Under the pieces are notes generated by a model, which saw nothing but the letters and a program-made list of their open reading frames with translations, was not told the origin of the DNA and searched no databases. Below, in pieces: positions 18,553 through 28,335 of a stretch of DNA of 64,000 nucleotides (the stretch's first letter is position 1; each line of letters begins with the position of its first letter). Source of the DNA: Vibrio tasmaniensis (lineage in GTDB: Bacteria; Pseudomonadota; Gammaproteobacteria; Enterobacterales; Vibrionaceae); NCBI RefSeq assembly GCF_024347635.1, contig NZ_AP025510.1:1612001-1676000 (forward strand), in the 5' to 3' direction. Position numbers and translations under genes: made by a program.

Positions 18553-18567
18553 TGGAACGCATCTTGC
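18553..18567 (+). promoter_or_regulatory. Sigma-54 promoter of the ammonium transporter
   Basis: TGGAAC-GCATC-TTGC fits the -24/-12 consensus with exact spacing; the start is expected near 18578, about 75 nt before the gene. Upstream, at 18412-18417 and 18430-18435, two GGTGCA half sites resemble NtrC-binding half sites, but neither pairs with a good partner. Nitrogen control by NtrC is usual for this gene family. The rest of the 450-bp gap holds only the upstream terminator. Confidence 0.65.
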
Positions 18568-18652
18568 GTTTACTGTTGAGTCTTTAATTAATTACGGCAT
18601 CAATTCGCACGGTTCTAGTGCAATTGAGACAAAGCTAAGGGAGAGAGCTTTA

Positions 18653-19873
18653 ATGAGTCAAACGGTTAACCAAGTTCATAGCGCAGTACAGAGCTTGACG
18701 CAGAGTTCGGATACTCTGTTTTTATTATTAGGCGCGATCATGGTCTTCTTAATGCATGCTGGTTTTGCATTTTTGGAAGTCGGTACAGTTAGAAAGAAGA
18801 ACCAAGTTAATGCGTTGGTCAAGATCCTCTCGGACTTTGGAGTCTCCGCCATTGCTTACTTCTTTATCGGTTACTGGGTCGCTTACGGCGCGCACTTTTT
18901 TGCCGACGCAGAAACGCTATCGCAAGGGAATGGATACGAGCTGGTTAAGTTTTTCTTCCTAATGACCTTTGCCGCAGCGATTCCAGCGATCGTTTCTGGT
19001 GGTATCGCAGAGCGCGCACGTTTCTATCCAATCTTGATTGCAACACTGTTTACCGTTGGATTCATCTACCCGTTTTTTGAAGGCATCATCTGGAACGGCA
19101 ATTTTGGCTTTCAAGATTGGCTTGAGGTGCAATTCGGTTATGGCTTCCATGACTTTGCAGGATCTGTTGTGGTTCATGGTGTTGGCGGCTGGATTGCATT
19201 GGTTGCAGTATACTTTCTTGGCATGCGTAAAGGCCGTATCCGCGCAGGCAAACACACCAACTTCGCACCATCAAACATTCCTTTCTTAGCATTGGGTTCT
19301 TGGATCTTATGTGTGGGTTGGTTTGGCTTCAACGTGATGTCAGCTCAGGCTATCAATGGCATCAGCGGCCTAGTAGCCATGAACTCACTTATGGCGATGG
19401 TCGGCGGCATTCTAGCAGCGCTTGTGGCAGGCAAAAATGACCCAGGCTTTATCCATAACGGTCCTTTGGCTGGCTTAGTAGCAATTTGTGCCGGCTCAGA
19501 TTTAATGCACCCATTAGGTGCTTTGGTAACAGGCGGCGTAGCTGGCGCATTGTTCGTTTACTTGTTCACTTACATGCAGAACAAAACACAGATAGATGAT
19601 GTGCTAGGTGTGTGGCCACTGCACGGTGTATGTGGTGCATGGGGTGGCATTGCAGCGGGTATCTTCGGTCAGCAAGCATTCTGGGGGCTAGGGGGCGTGA
19701 GCTTGACCGCTCAGGTGATTGGGACGCTAGCGGGCATTACGGTAGCTTTAATCGGTGCATTGGTTGTCTACGGTGTGTTGAGCAAAGTAACGGGACTAAG
19801 GTTAAGTGAAGAAGACGAATTTAACGGTGCGGATCTTTCAATCCATAAGATCTCGTCTATCAACGAAGACTAA
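18653..19873 (+). CDS. amt: Ammonium transporter
   Basis: 406 residues, about 11 transmembrane helices, Amt/MEP/Rh family. The conserved block HDFAGSVVVHGVGGWIAL carries the Asp and first pore His, and LHGVCGAWGGIAAGIFG the second pore His. The N-terminus (MFLMHAGFAFLEVG after a short leader) lacks a cleavable signal. No glnK lies next to it, unlike the common glnK-amtB pair. GGGAGAGAG precedes the ATG. Expression is probably nitrogen-controlled through the sigma-54 promoter at 18553-18567. Confidence 0.95.
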   Translation: MSQTVNQVHSAVQSLTQSSDTLFLLLGAIMVFLMHAGFAFLEVGTVRKKNQVNALVKILSDFGVSAIAYFFIGYWVAYGAHFFADAETLSQGNGYELVKFFFLMTFAAAIPAIVSGGIAERARFYPILIATLFTVGFIYPFFEGIIWNGNFGFQDWLEVQFGYGFHDFAGSVVVHGVGGWIALVAVYFLGMRKGRIRAGKHTNFAPSNIPFLALGSWILCVGWFGFNVMSAQAINGISGLVAMNSLMAMVGGILAALVAGKNDPGFIHNGPLAGLVAICAGSDLMHPLGALVTGGVAGALFVYLFTYMQNKTQIDDVLGVWPLHGVCGAWGGIAAGIFGQQAFWGLGGVSLTAQVIGTLAGITVALIGALVVYGVLSKVTGLRLSEEDEFNGADLSIHKISSINED

Positions 19874-19930
19874 CGTCGTTCGTTTTGATGGGTTAAAGCT
19901 AAATCTAGTAGACATCAGTTAAACAAATCT

Positions 19931-19952
19931 AAGCGGCTTCGGTCGCTTTTTT
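19931..19952 (+). terminator. Terminator of amt
   Basis: A seven-base-pair stem AAGCGGC/GTCGCTT closes a TTCG tetraloop and is followed by TTTTTT. Confidence 0.8.
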
Positions 19953-20131
19953 ATTTCTGTGAAAAGCAAAACAGAGAGTTTGAGTAAGAACGGCAACAAC
20001 TATCAAGCGAGTTATGTCACAAATAGCCAATGAATTCAGTTGGCTAAGACTATGGTCTAATCCCTAAAACTATTGTTGGAATTTGAACAGTGCTAAGCTG
20101 TTACCAAGTGACATATTGAAAAGGACGTTAT

Positions 20132-20866
20132 ATGCATTTCCCATATCGAAATATCGTAATTCTTACTGGCGCCGGTATCTCTGCGGAGTCGGGGATACAA
20201 ACATTCCGAGCACAAGACGGATTATGGGAAAACCATAAAATCGAGGATGTTGCGACACCTGAAGGTTTTGCAAAAGATCCTGACCTTGTACAAGCGTTTT
20301 ACAACAAGCGTCGTCATGGATTACAGAGTGAAAGTATCTTTCCAAATTCAGCCCACAAGGCGCTAGGAGAGCTTGAAGATAAGCTCGACGGCAAAGTAAC
20401 CATCATCACTCAGAACATCGACAATCTGCATGAGCGCGGTGGTAGCAGCAATATCATCCACATGCACGGTGAGCTTCTTAAGGCACGTTGTAGCGAGTCA
20501 AACCAAGTTCTAGAGCACAAAGACGACATTCATACTGGTGAATTGTGCCATTGTTGCCAGATACCAGCTCAAATGCGCCCTCATATTGTGTGGTTTGGCG
20601 AAATGCCATTGAGGATGGGCGACATTTATTCAGCGTTAGAAGAAGCTGATTTGTTCATCTCGATCGGCACGTCAGGTGTGGTTTATCCAGCCGCAGGTTT
20701 TGTACATGATGCTAAAATGCATGGAGCACATACGATCGAGATAAACCTCGAACCCAGTGCGGTAGAGAGTGAATTTGAAGAGAAACGTTACGGTAAGGCG
20801 AGTATCGAGGTACCTAAGCTAGTCGGTGAGCTATTGCTGTCAGAGAAGGGGTCTCTAACGGCCTGA
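20132..20866 (+). CDS. cobB: NAD-dependent protein deacylase CobB (sirtuin)
   Basis: 244 residues, Sir2 family. The NAD site [15 protein letters not shown] opens the protein. [11 protein letters not shown] and the catalytic histidine in IHMHGEL follow. The zinc site uses CSES and CHCC. The FYNKRR motif provides the Tyr/Arg pair that lets class III sirtuins remove succinyl groups, and ATPEGF matches E. coli CobB closely. It removes acetyl and succinyl groups from lysines, for example of acetyl-CoA synthetase. AAAAGGA lies before the ATG. It stands alone. Confidence 0.95.
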   Translation: MHFPYRNIVILTGAGISAESGIQTFRAQDGLWENHKIEDVATPEGFAKDPDLVQAFYNKRRHGLQSESIFPNSAHKALGELEDKLDGKVTIITQNIDNLHERGGSSNIIHMHGELLKARCSESNQVLEHKDDIHTGELCHCCQIPAQMRPHIVWFGEMPLRMGDIYSALEEADLFISIGTSGVVYPAAGFVHDAKMHGAHTIEINLEPSAVESEFEEKRYGKASIEVPKLVGELLLSEKGSLTA

Positions 20867-20932
20867 CCTTGTGCCAATAAATTGATTGACCCGCTTAAGG
20901 TTGGAACTTGAGAGCTCGTTATCAGCAACAGT

Positions 20933-20958
20933 TATCATTTATCATTTATCATTTATCA
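20933..20958. repeat. Short heptanucleotide tandem repeat
   Basis: TATCATT is repeated three times head to tail and followed by TATCA, about 3.7 copies, in the intergenic space between cobB and the GGDEF gene. A longer 7-bp repeat with another unit occurs at 61971-62031. Confidence 0.75.
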
Positions 20959-20989
20959 GTGGCAAACTGACATTTATTCAGATGAGGCT

Positions 20990-21874
20990 CTAGTCATCGG
21001 TTTGCCTTGTTGTCTCTATATTCAGGTAATTTGTTTCTAGATTAGGACAAGACGTGCACCAAGAGTTTTGAACAGGTCTTTGAGCTTTTTTCATTTCGTA
21101 CATCGCTTTATCGGATTCAACCAATGCCTGTTTAAAATTATCTCGGCTGGTCACTTCGATACCGTAAGAAAAACTGATGTTCTCACCATGCAGTAAGTTA
21201 TTGACTTGGCTGACAAACTCACCACCACGACCGAGTTGAGCCGTTGCAACAAACTCATCACCACCCACTCTAAACACCATTTCATCTTCCAAAGCAGTTT
21301 GCCTCAGAGCCTGAGAGAAACGAACAATCATTAAATCTCCAACTTTGTGGCCTTTAAGGTCGTTTGTCTCTTTTAGTCCATCTAAGTCGAAGTAAATGAG
21401 CTCAAACTCTGCAAGTTTGATCGCGTCAAACTTTTTGCGATTATACAAACCAGTAAGCTCGTCGCGTTTACCTTGGTCTTTGATTTTGCCAGTTAATTCT
21501 GTAATGCCGTAAGCGATCAATAGAAATGCGATTTGTAGTAGACCATCTTCCAAGAAGGTATCTATTAGTTCATTTTGGTCAGCCCACTCATCAAGATGTT
21601 TAAGCTCGGTTGATACGTCATAAAATAGGTTAAAAATGAGTAATAGAGCGCCGTAGCGAAGAGCTTTGTGGGGACGAATAGCGTGACGCGCAACATAATA
21701 GATGTACATAATGATCACGAGGGTATTTGTTTCGAAAAACAAATCATAATTTGAATCAATATGAATAAATGAACTCAAGCCAAGCATCAACAGTGACGCT
21801 AACAGCATAAAAGTCACAACTAACAGGATAGGGTTTGCTTGCATATGTAATCGCACTTCGTATTGTTTGTTCAA
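20990..21874 (-). CDS. Membrane diguanylate cyclase (GGDEF)
   Basis: 294 residues. About five transmembrane helices span residues 12-130. A C-terminal GGDEF domain follows, opening with RDELTGLYNRKKFD and with an intact active-site GGDEF in RVGGDEFVATAQL. It should make cyclic di-GMP; I do not see a clear RxxD inhibitory site. The domain is a little short and the last 25 residues (WCTSCPNLE...) look unrelated to the family. A second in-frame ATG at residue 11 is an alternative start. Confidence 0.85.
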   Translation of the reverse strand: MNKQYEVRLHMQANPILLVVTFMLLASLLMLGLSSFIHIDSNYDLFFETNTLVIIMYIYYVARHAIRPHKALRYGALLLIFNLFYDVSTELKHLDEWADQNELIDTFLEDGLLQIAFLLIAYGITELTGKIKDQGKRDELTGLYNRKKFDAIKLAEFELIYFDLDGLKETNDLKGHKVGDLMIVRFSQALRQTALEDEMVFRVGGDEFVATAQLGRGGEFVSQVNNLLHGENISFSYGIEVTSRDNFKQALVESDKAMYEMKKAQRPVQNSWCTSCPNLETNYLNIETTRQTDD

Positions 21875-21895
21875 TCCTATATAATTTCTGAATAA

Positions 21896-21923
21896 AAATA
21901 AAGCGGCTTACGCCGCTTTATTT
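21896..21923 (-). terminator. Terminator of the pot operon
   Basis: Twelve-base-pair stem AAATAAAGCGGC/GCCGCTTTATTT around a TTAC loop, between potD1 and the GGDEF gene. Both flanks are A/T-rich, so it could work in either direction; only the minus strand needs it. Confidence 0.8.
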
Positions 21924-21981
21924 AACTTACTAGCAACAATTAAACTATTGTTAATAAGCAGGTGAGTTGCTAGCAAACAAA

Positions 21982-23019
21982 TTAGTTGTCTACTTTAAGT
22001 TTTTGAAAGTACTCGTCATAAATAACGCTCGCTTCGCCAACTTCGTCTTGCCAAACACCATTATCAATCACTGATTGTGGCGGGAAAACGTTCTTATCTT
22101 CAGAAAATTCTTTCGGAAGAAGAGGGTAAGCTGTTTTAACTGGTGTTGGGTAACCAATCTCTAGAGCAATTTTCGCAGCGTTCTCTGGACGAAGAAGGAA
22201 GTCGATCATCTTGTGTGCCGCTTCAGTGTTCTTAGCGCCTGCTGGAATCGCTAGGCTGTCCATCCAGAAGATAGCGCCTTTCTCTGGCCAGATGATGTCA
22301 ATTGTTGCGCCTTCTTGGCGTGCCATGTAAGCAGAGCCATTCCAAAGCATACCAAGAGACACTTCACCCGCTAGGTAAGGGTTTGCTGGGAAATCTGAGT
22401 TAAATACCAATACGTTTGGCATTAGTTTACGAAGTTCTTCGTAAGCTTCTTTGATTTCTTCAGGGTTAGTCGTGTTTGGAGAGTAACCCAGTTTAGATAG
22501 AGCAATATGGAAAACCTCACGAGAGTCATCCATCATCATCAGTTGACCTTCCCACTGTGTATCCCACAGATCGCCCCAGTTTTTAACTGAAGACTTGTCT
22601 AGCATATCTGAGTTGATACCAATACCCGTTGCGCCCCAGATGTATGGGATCGAGTAGTTGTTGCTTGGGTCAAATGGCTTATCTAAGTAATTTGGATCCA
22701 AATCTGCAAAGTGGCTTAGCTTAGTTTTATCAAGCTCTTGAAGCATGCCTTCTTTACGCATCTTAGAAACGAAGTAAGTAGAAGGAACGACCAAGTCGTA
22801 ACCCGTACCTTGAGTTTTTAACTTAGCGTACATGCTTTCGTTAGACTCATAAGTTGAGTAATAGACTTTAATGCCAGTCTCTTCAGTGAAGTCTTCTAGT
22901 ACTTCATTTGGAATATATTCAGACCAGTTGTAAAAATACAGTTCTTGGTCAGCTGCGAAAGAGGGTGTAGAAAGTAAAGTAGCAGCACACAATGCGCCGG
23001 TATACAGTGTTTTTTTCAT
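21982..23019 (-). CDS. potD: Spermidine/putrescine-binding protein, copy 1
   Basis: About 345 residues. A signal peptide (MKKTLYTGALCAATLLSTPSFA) sends it to the periplasm. LYFYNWSEYIPNEVLEDF is the classic PotD start of the mature protein, and the rest follows the PotD/PotF fold. GGA lies about 8 nt before the ATG of MKKT, so I prefer that start (23019) over the ATG at 23034. It is the last gene of potABCD-D. It shares long identical stretches with the copy at 23247-24281, so they arose by tandem duplication and may differ in ligand preference. Confidence 0.92.
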   Translation of the reverse strand: MKKTLYTGALCAATLLSTPSFAADQELYFYNWSEYIPNEVLEDFTEETGIKVYYSTYESNESMYAKLKTQGTGYDLVVPSTYFVSKMRKEGMLQELDKTKLSHFADLDPNYLDKPFDPSNNYSIPYIWGATGIGINSDMLDKSSVKNWGDLWDTQWEGQLMMMDDSREVFHIALSKLGYSPNTTNPEEIKEAYEELRKLMPNVLVFNSDFPANPYLAGEVSLGMLWNGSAYMARQEGATIDIIWPEKGAIFWMDSLAIPAGAKNTEAAHKMIDFLLRPENAAKIALEIGYPTPVKTAYPLLPKEFSEDKNVFPPQSVIDNGVWQDEVGEASVIYDEYFQKLKVDN

Positions 23020-23116
23020 TACTGTTCCGTTCATTTGTTTGATTTGGAGCTGGGTATTGAACCCAAAGTAAATGGATTTCTAAAAATCGCGCTAAATTAT
23101 AGCAGTGATATAACAA

Positions 23117-23140
23117 AATAGGCAGCCTAAGCTGCCTATT
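23117..23140 (-). terminator. Hairpin between the two potD genes
   Basis: Ten-base-pair stem AATAGGCAGC/GCTGCCTATT with a 4-nt loop, followed on the minus strand by TTGTT rather than a long U-run. Probably an mRNA-stabilising or weak terminating hairpin that tunes the level of the last gene. Confidence 0.6.
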
Positions 23141-23246
23141 CATTGATATTCTTATTTTTTACTTATTGATGATCTAACTAGGTTTGTTAAGTAAACCAGT
23201 TACTTATTAGCCTCTGTTGACCGGAGCAATAAGATAACGAACTCGC

Positions 23247-24281
23247 TTACTGACCGGCTTTAAGCTTCATGAAGTAATCTTCGTACTTCACTGTCTTGTC
23301 GCCAACCGCGGCTTGCCATTCAACACGGTCAAGGTCTTCTTGCGACGGGAACAGAGCAGGGCTGTCTTTGAACTTCTCGTTTGACGCTTTAACGGCTGTT
23401 AGGTAACCAGTGTCACGCGAAATTTGCTCAGCAATTTCAGGGCGAAGTAGAAAGTCGATCATCTTATGAGCTGCTTCTACGTTTACAGCGCCAGAACTGA
23501 TAGCAAAGTTATCAACCCAACCGATGCCGCCTTCTTTAGGGAAAACCAGTTTAATCGGCAGACCTTCATTTTGCGCAGCAGCAGCTGAGCCGTTCCAAAG
23601 CATACCAAGACCGACTTCACCAGACATGTATGGCGCGCCAGGGTTATCTGAGTTAAATACTAGAACGTTCGGCATTAGTTTTTTTAGCTCAGCGTATGCT
23701 TCGTCGATCTCTTTTTCGTTAGTTGTGTTACCAGAGTAACCTAACTTGCGCAGTGCGATGTGGAACACTTCACGCGTGTCGTCCATCATCATAAGTTGAC
23801 CTTCAAGCTCTGGCTTCCATAAATCAGCCCAGCTTTGGAAATCTTCTGGATCGTACATGTCTGTGTTAACAGCAAGACCTGTGATCGCCACTACGTGTGG
23901 AATAGAGTAGTCGTTGTTCGGGTCATATGGCTTATCTAGGTAGTTTGTATCTAGATTCTTGAAATTGTTCAGCTTGGTTTTGTCGATCTTTTGAAGCATG
24001 CCTTCGTCGCGCATTTTAGACACGAAGTAGGTCGATGGAACGACAAGGTCGTAACCTTTGTTGTGTGTTTTCAATTTGGCATACAAAGTCTCATTAGACT
24101 CGTAAGTCGAGTAAATCACTTTGATGCCCGTTTCATCCGTGAACTGTTCTAAGATCTCACTGTTGATGTAAGGTCCCCAGTTCATGAATACCAATTCTTT
24201 GTCATCTTTTGCGAACGATGGTGCAGATAACATTGAAAGCGCACATGCACTACCAGCTAATAGAGTAGCCCATTTTTTCAT
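23247..24281 (-). CDS. potD: Spermidine/putrescine-binding protein, copy 2
   Basis: About 344 residues: signal peptide (MKKWATLLAGSACALSMLSAPSFA), then LVFMNWGPYINSEILEQF and the PotD-type fold. GGAG lies 9 nt before the ATG at 24281, whereas the frame-opening TTG at 24296 overlaps that GGAG, so the shorter start is right. It is placed directly after potC and is probably the original partner of the PotABC transporter. The mature protein shares blocks such as YSTYESNE and MLWNGSA with copy 1. Confidence 0.92.
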   Translation of the reverse strand: MKKWATLLAGSACALSMLSAPSFAKDDKELVFMNWGPYINSEILEQFTDETGIKVIYSTYESNETLYAKLKTHNKGYDLVVPSTYFVSKMRDEGMLQKIDKTKLNNFKNLDTNYLDKPYDPNNDYSIPHVVAITGLAVNTDMYDPEDFQSWADLWKPELEGQLMMMDDTREVFHIALRKLGYSGNTTNEKEIDEAYAELKKLMPNVLVFNSDNPGAPYMSGEVGLGMLWNGSAAAAQNEGLPIKLVFPKEGGIGWVDNFAISSGAVNVEAAHKMIDFLLRPEIAEQISRDTGYLTAVKASNEKFKDSPALFPSQEDLDRVEWQAAVGDKTVKYEDYFMKLKAGQ

Positions 24282-24322
24282 TGACGTTAGCTCCAAACTA
24301 AACGTTGCCTAAAGGCAGTAGA

Positions 24323-24356
24323 TAGAAAAACAGAATGGCAATTTACCATTCTGTTT
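24323..24356 (-). terminator. Hairpin between potC and potD copy 2
   Basis: Eleven-base-pair stem AAACAGAATGG/CCATTCTGTTT (24328-24338 with 24346-24356), followed on the minus strand by TTC. It looks like a partial terminator or processing barrier, as often found where a binding protein needs a level different from its permease. Confidence 0.65.
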
Positions 24357-24430
24357 ATGATTAACACTTTTATTGAACTTGAAGTATCTTATACTTCTTA
24401 TCAAGTCCGTCTCTGTATAGAGTAGGAGAC

Positions 24431-25201
24431 TTACTTGATTTTCTCTCTCGCTAATAACTGAGAAATAATCACCAGTATTAACGACACCACTAACATCACT
24501 GTTGCTAGGGCGTTGACCTCTGGAGATATACCGACTTTAACCATCGAGTAAATCTTCAGTGGCAATATTTCATACGTTGGGCCTGTTACGAAAGAGCTGA
24601 TGATCACATCGTCCAAAGACAGAGTGAAGCTCAATAACCAACCCGCAGCAACCGCTGGCTTAGCAAGAGGTAGAATGATCTGCTTTAGAATCGTCCATTC
24701 ACTTGCCCCTAAATCTTTTGCGGCTTCTAGCATCTTCACATCAAAGCCATTCAGACGACTGTAAACCGTGACAACAACGAACGGCAGACAGAAAGTAATG
24801 TGCGCTGCAAGTAGGGTAAAGAACCCAAGTTGCACACCCATTACCAAGAATAGCGCAAGAAGCGAAATCGCCATTACGATATCTGGTGACATCATCACGA
24901 TGAACAACATGCCATTGACGATGCCTTTACCTTTAAATTGGTAACGGAATAGGGCAACAGCAGTCAGGCTTCCGACAATCGTTGCGGCAGTTGCAGAGAA
25001 CACCGCTACGTTGATCGAGTGCCACGCAGCCTGCATTAGGCTGTCGTTGTTAATCAGTGCGTCATACCATTTAGTAGTGAAGCCACCCCATTTCATACCA
25101 AACTTGTTGGCATTAAATGAGTTCGCAATCAATACGATAATAGGTAGGTATAAAAAAGCGTATACCAGCGCCATAAAGCTGAACTTAACTGTACGACTCA
25201 T
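24431..25201 (-). CDS. potC: Spermidine/putrescine ABC permease PotC
   Basis: 256 residues with six transmembrane helices. The ABC-permease EAA loop reads [20 protein letters not shown], and the C-terminal half carries the usual LDDVIISSFVTGP segment of PotC. It forms the channel with PotB. Its start codon overlaps the stop of potB by 1 nt, so the genes are translationally coupled. Confidence 0.95.
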   Translation of the reverse strand: MSRTVKFSFMALVYAFLYLPIIVLIANSFNANKFGMKWGGFTTKWYDALINNDSLMQAAWHSINVAVFSATAATIVGSLTAVALFRYQFKGKGIVNGMLFIVMMSPDIVMAISLLALFLVMGVQLGFFTLLAAHITFCLPFVVVTVYSRLNGFDVKMLEAAKDLGASEWTILKQIILPLAKPAVAAGWLLSFTLSLDDVIISSFVTGPTYEILPLKIYSMVKVGISPEVNALATVMLVVSLILVIISQLLAREKIK

Positions 25202-26058
25202 TAGTCTAGCTCCACTTTCTTATTCAATAGCTTACCTGCTCGATAGTAGGCATACAGCATCACAGCCATTGCCACGGTCAGTGCAATACTCGTCGCAGCG
25301 CCAAACGGCCAGTCCCGAGCGTTGAGTACTTGGCTCTTAATCACGTTACCAATCAGCAGGTTTTTTGCTCCGCCTAATAGGTCAGAGATGTAGAACATAC
25401 CTAACGCGGGCAATAACACTAATAAACAACCGCCGACAATACCTGGCATAGTCAGTGGTAACACGACTTTCAATAGCGTTTGAAGTTTGTTCGCACCTAA
25501 GTCTTTAGCCGCTTCTAAATAAGTATCGTCTAGCTTTTCAATTGCTGAATACAACGGCAAAATCATGAACGGAAGTAGGATATACACTAAACCGATCATT
25601 ACTGCCGTTTCTGAATACATAATACGAAGTGGTTTATCGATAATGTCTAACGCCAACAAGCCTTTGTTCAACACACCTTGAGTACCCAGAACCACTTTTA
25701 ATCCATAAGTACGAATCAAAGAGTTTGTCCAGAATGGCACAATCACTAAAAACAACATGATTGGACGCCATTTCGCAGGCATTTTTGCCACGATGTAGGC
25801 GAACGGGTAACCAATAATTAAACAAAGTAGGGTTGCGACAATCGCCATATAGAAAGAGTGCATCAGCACTTTAAAATACAGCGGATCAGCCAAACGCAAG
25901 TAGTTATCGAGAGTGAAGGTCATCTCGATCAAGTTCGCTTCATCACGAGTTAGAAAGCTAGTACCGATGATCATGATGTTTGGAATCATCACGAACAGCA
26001 CTAACCAACCTGTGATTAAAGCAACAATCGCGTTTTGTAAATTAAACTTCTTGCTCAT
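25201..26058 (-). CDS. potB: Spermidine/putrescine ABC permease PotB
   Basis: 285 residues, six transmembrane helices. The EAA loop [20 protein letters not shown] contacts the ATPase Pot[20 protein letters not shown] and the FYISDLLGG segment are typical of PotB. It overlaps potA by 17 bp and potC by 1 bp. Confidence 0.95.
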   Translation of the reverse strand: MSKKFNLQNAIVALITGWLVLFVMIPNIMIIGTSFLTRDEANLIEMTFTLDNYLRLADPLYFKVLMHSFYMAIVATLLCLIIGYPFAYIVAKMPAKWRPIMLFLVIVPFWTNSLIRTYGLKVVLGTQGVLNKGLLALDIIDKPLRIMYSETAVMIGLVYILLPFMILPLYSAIEKLDDTYLEAAKDLGANKLQTLLKVVLPLTMPGIVGGCLLVLLPALGMFYISDLLGGAKNLLIGNVIKSQVLNARDWPFGAATSIALTVAMAVMLYAYYRAGKLLNKKVELD

Positions 26059-27157
26059 CTTCTAACACCACTTCCCAGCTCTCAACCCAAGTTACTGCAA
26101 CTTTTTGGCCCAGTGAGTGATCAACATCAGGGTCATCTTCGTTGAAGAATTCGCTAACCATGACACGCATACCTGATTCAAGTTCTACGACTGAATCTAA
26201 TGTCATGCCTTTGTAGGTTCGCTCGACAATGTGACCAACAATACCGCGTTGCTCCGACTCTTTGATTTCTTCGATACGAAGATCTTCAGGGCGAAGTAGT
26301 ACTTGCAGTTTTTGGCCCGGTGTTACGTCTTTATCGTGATAGATAATGGACTCTTCACCTTCGATTGTCGCAACAATGCGTTTTTCATCTTGACGAGATT
26401 TCGCTGTCGCTTCGAATACGTTAATTTCACCAATGAAACGAGCAACAAATAAGTTCTTAGGCTCTTCGTAAATTTCTCTTGGTGTTCCATCTTGTTCAAT
26501 CACACCATCACGCATAACAATAATACGATCAGACATAGACAATGCTTCTTCTTGGTCATGCGTTACAAAAATGAACGTGATACCAAGTTGGCGTTGCAGT
26601 TGTTTAAGCTCGATTTGCATCTGTTTACGTAGTTTGTAATCCAGAGCAGATAGAGATTCATCCAACAAGAGAACTTTAGGCTTATTAACGACAGCACGAG
26701 CGATGGCGATACGTTGCTGTTGGCCACCAGATAGCTGGTGTGGCTTTCGTTGTGCCATTTGTTCTAAGCGCACCATTTTCAAAGCATCCATTACACGAGG
26801 TTCAATCTCGCTGCTTGGAACTTTCTGCATGCGTAAGCCAAATGCCACATTGTCGAAAACGGTCATATGCGGGAATAGGGCATAGCTTTGGAATACAGTG
26901 TTAACATGCCTTTGTTCAGCAGGAACTTGGGTTACGTTCTGTCCAGCTAATAGTATTTCGCCACTATCCGCCGTTTCAAAACCCGCAATCATTCTTAGCA
27001 CGGTTGTTTTACCACAACCTGATGGGCCTAAAATCGTGAGAAACTCACCATGATTTACGTTTAAATCCAGATTGCCGATGACTTCCTTACCATCGAAACT
27101 TTTACTGATGCCAGTTAGCTGTACTACTGGCTTCCCTACTGATTTTTTAGCGTTCAA
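26042..27157 (-). CDS. potA: Spermidine/putrescine ABC ATPase PotA
   Basis: 371 residues. Walker [10 protein letters not shown] near residue 45, Q-loop [22 protein letters not shown], signature [14 protein letters not shown] and Walker [15 protein letters not shown]-terminal TOBE-type regulatory domain follows ([10 protein letters not shown]). It energises polyamine uptake and is the first gene of the operon. The Walker B glutamate is in the form DESLSALD, as usual for PotA. Confidence 0.95.
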   Translation of the reverse strand: MNAKKSVGKPVVQLTGISKSFDGKEVIGNLDLNVNHGEFLTILGPSGCGKTTVLRMIAGFETADSGEILLAGQNVTQVPAEQRHVNTVFQSYALFPHMTVFDNVAFGLRMQKVPSSEIEPRVMDALKMVRLEQMAQRKPHQLSGGQQQRIAIARAVVNKPKVLLLDESLSALDYKLRKQMQIELKQLQRQLGITFIFVTHDQEEALSMSDRIIVMRDGVIEQDGTPREIYEEPKNLFVARFIGEINVFEATAKSRQDEKRIVATIEGEESIIYHDKDVTPGQKLQVLLRPEDLRIEEIKESEQRGIVGHIVERTYKGMTLDSVVELESGMRVMVSEFFNEDDPDVDHSLGQKVAVTWVESWEVVLEDEQEV

Positions 27158-27486
27158 CGTCTGTTTTTCTCCACCTTGGTTCTATTTGAGACCTGTTGCT
27201 ATACACCTCTAAGGCGCGCATCATAATCACCAAAAACGTGAATTCAAAGCATTTTTTATCTTTCGAAGACAAAAAAATTCGCAGGTAAAAGTAAACATCC
27301 TTTACCATACTGTTATTTGTTGGGTTTACACCCTAACAAGTGTCTAATTATTAACCATTAAGACGTAAAAGCAAGCCTTGTTACAGATTCATATTTTAGT
27401 TTGCATCCGACATATGGGTATAATGAAGGTAATTTTTTATCAATAAGTTAGGTGGCTTCATTTAGTTGGCGCACCTAGGTATCAAT
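27158..27486. other. Divergent promoter region of pot operon and membrane protein gene
   Basis: About 330 bp with no gene. It contains an operator-like imperfect dyad at 27317-27339, TTGTTGGG-TTTACA-CCCTAACAA, about 160 bp before potA. The rest is AT-rich. The bound regulator, if any, is unknown. Confidence 0.4.
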
Positions 27487-28335
27487 ATGAACAACGACAT
27501 CGAAAAAGATTTTAATTTGGGCGGTAGTATCAACCGTGCACTTTCCGGCGATTATGAGCTCAAAGCAACGGCTGTATTCCAAGAAGCTTGGAAACATACG
27601 ATAAGTCACTTTCTTTCGTTTTCACCTGCGATTGTTGCGCTAATGTTTGTACAATTGGCTATCTTTTATATCGCATTAAAGCTTCAGCTTGGTGACCCTG
27701 CAATTATTTTAGATGCGGTTATCGACCCTGAGGCCTTTACCCCACAGATCGTTGAATCCATTTTTATTGCTAACTTTAGCTATGAAGTAGTCAGTGCACC
27801 TATCTATGCCGGTATCTGTTTAATGGCAATGAGCCACGCTGCAGGCCTTCAAACTAAAGTGCGCCACATAGGCAAAGGTTTACAGTTTACGATCCCCGTT
27901 ATTCTAGTGACTTTGTTCAGCCTAATGCTTCAAGGCATCGCTGGTATGATTCTGCCATTTCTGTCTATCTACTTCTCACTTGCGTTCAGCAACTCAATTC
28001 TGCTGATTTGTGATAAAAAAGTTCCACCGATGCAATCGCTGTTACTTTCTCTAAGAGCAGTAAATAAGAAGATCTTCGTAGTCGCGTCTATATACCTAAT
28101 GGTTATGCTGATGTTCATCGTTGCTGCGATGATGTACGGCATTGGCTTGATCTTCGTTCTTCCATTCTTCTTCCACGTGAAAGGCATCGTTTACCGTGAA
28201 ATGTTTGGCATCAAGCTGAAGATAATTGCATCAGACCGCCCAATGAGCGATGACGATAGCGATGGCGGTAACAATAACGGCAACAACAGTAGCAATGGTA
28301 ACAAGAACAAAAACCCGCAGGTCTTCGATGCGTAA
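27487..28335 (+). CDS. Multi-pass membrane protein of unknown function
   Basis: About 282 residues with five to six hydrophobic segments between residues 45 and 245 and a Gly/Asn/Ser/Asp-rich hydrophilic tail (DGGNNNGNNSSNGNKNKN). The frame opens with TTG at 27466, but ATG at 27487 has CTAGGT upstream and is the likely start. I do not recognise a family. It overlaps the following glucosaminidase gene (ATGCGTAA), so the two form an operon. Confidence 0.6.
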   Translation: MNNDIEKDFNLGGSINRALSGDYELKATAVFQEAWKHTISHFLSFSPAIVALMFVQLAIFYIALKLQLGDPAIILDAVIDPEAFTPQIVESIFIANFSYEVVSAPIYAGICLMAMSHAAGLQTKVRHIGKGLQFTIPVILVTLFSLMLQGIAGMILPFLSIYFSLAFSNSILLICDKKVPPMQSLLLSLRAVNKKIFVVASIYLMVMLMFIVAAMMYGIGLIFVLPFFFHVKGIVYREMFGIKLKIIASDRPMSDDDSDGGNNNGNNSSNGNKNKNPQVFDA

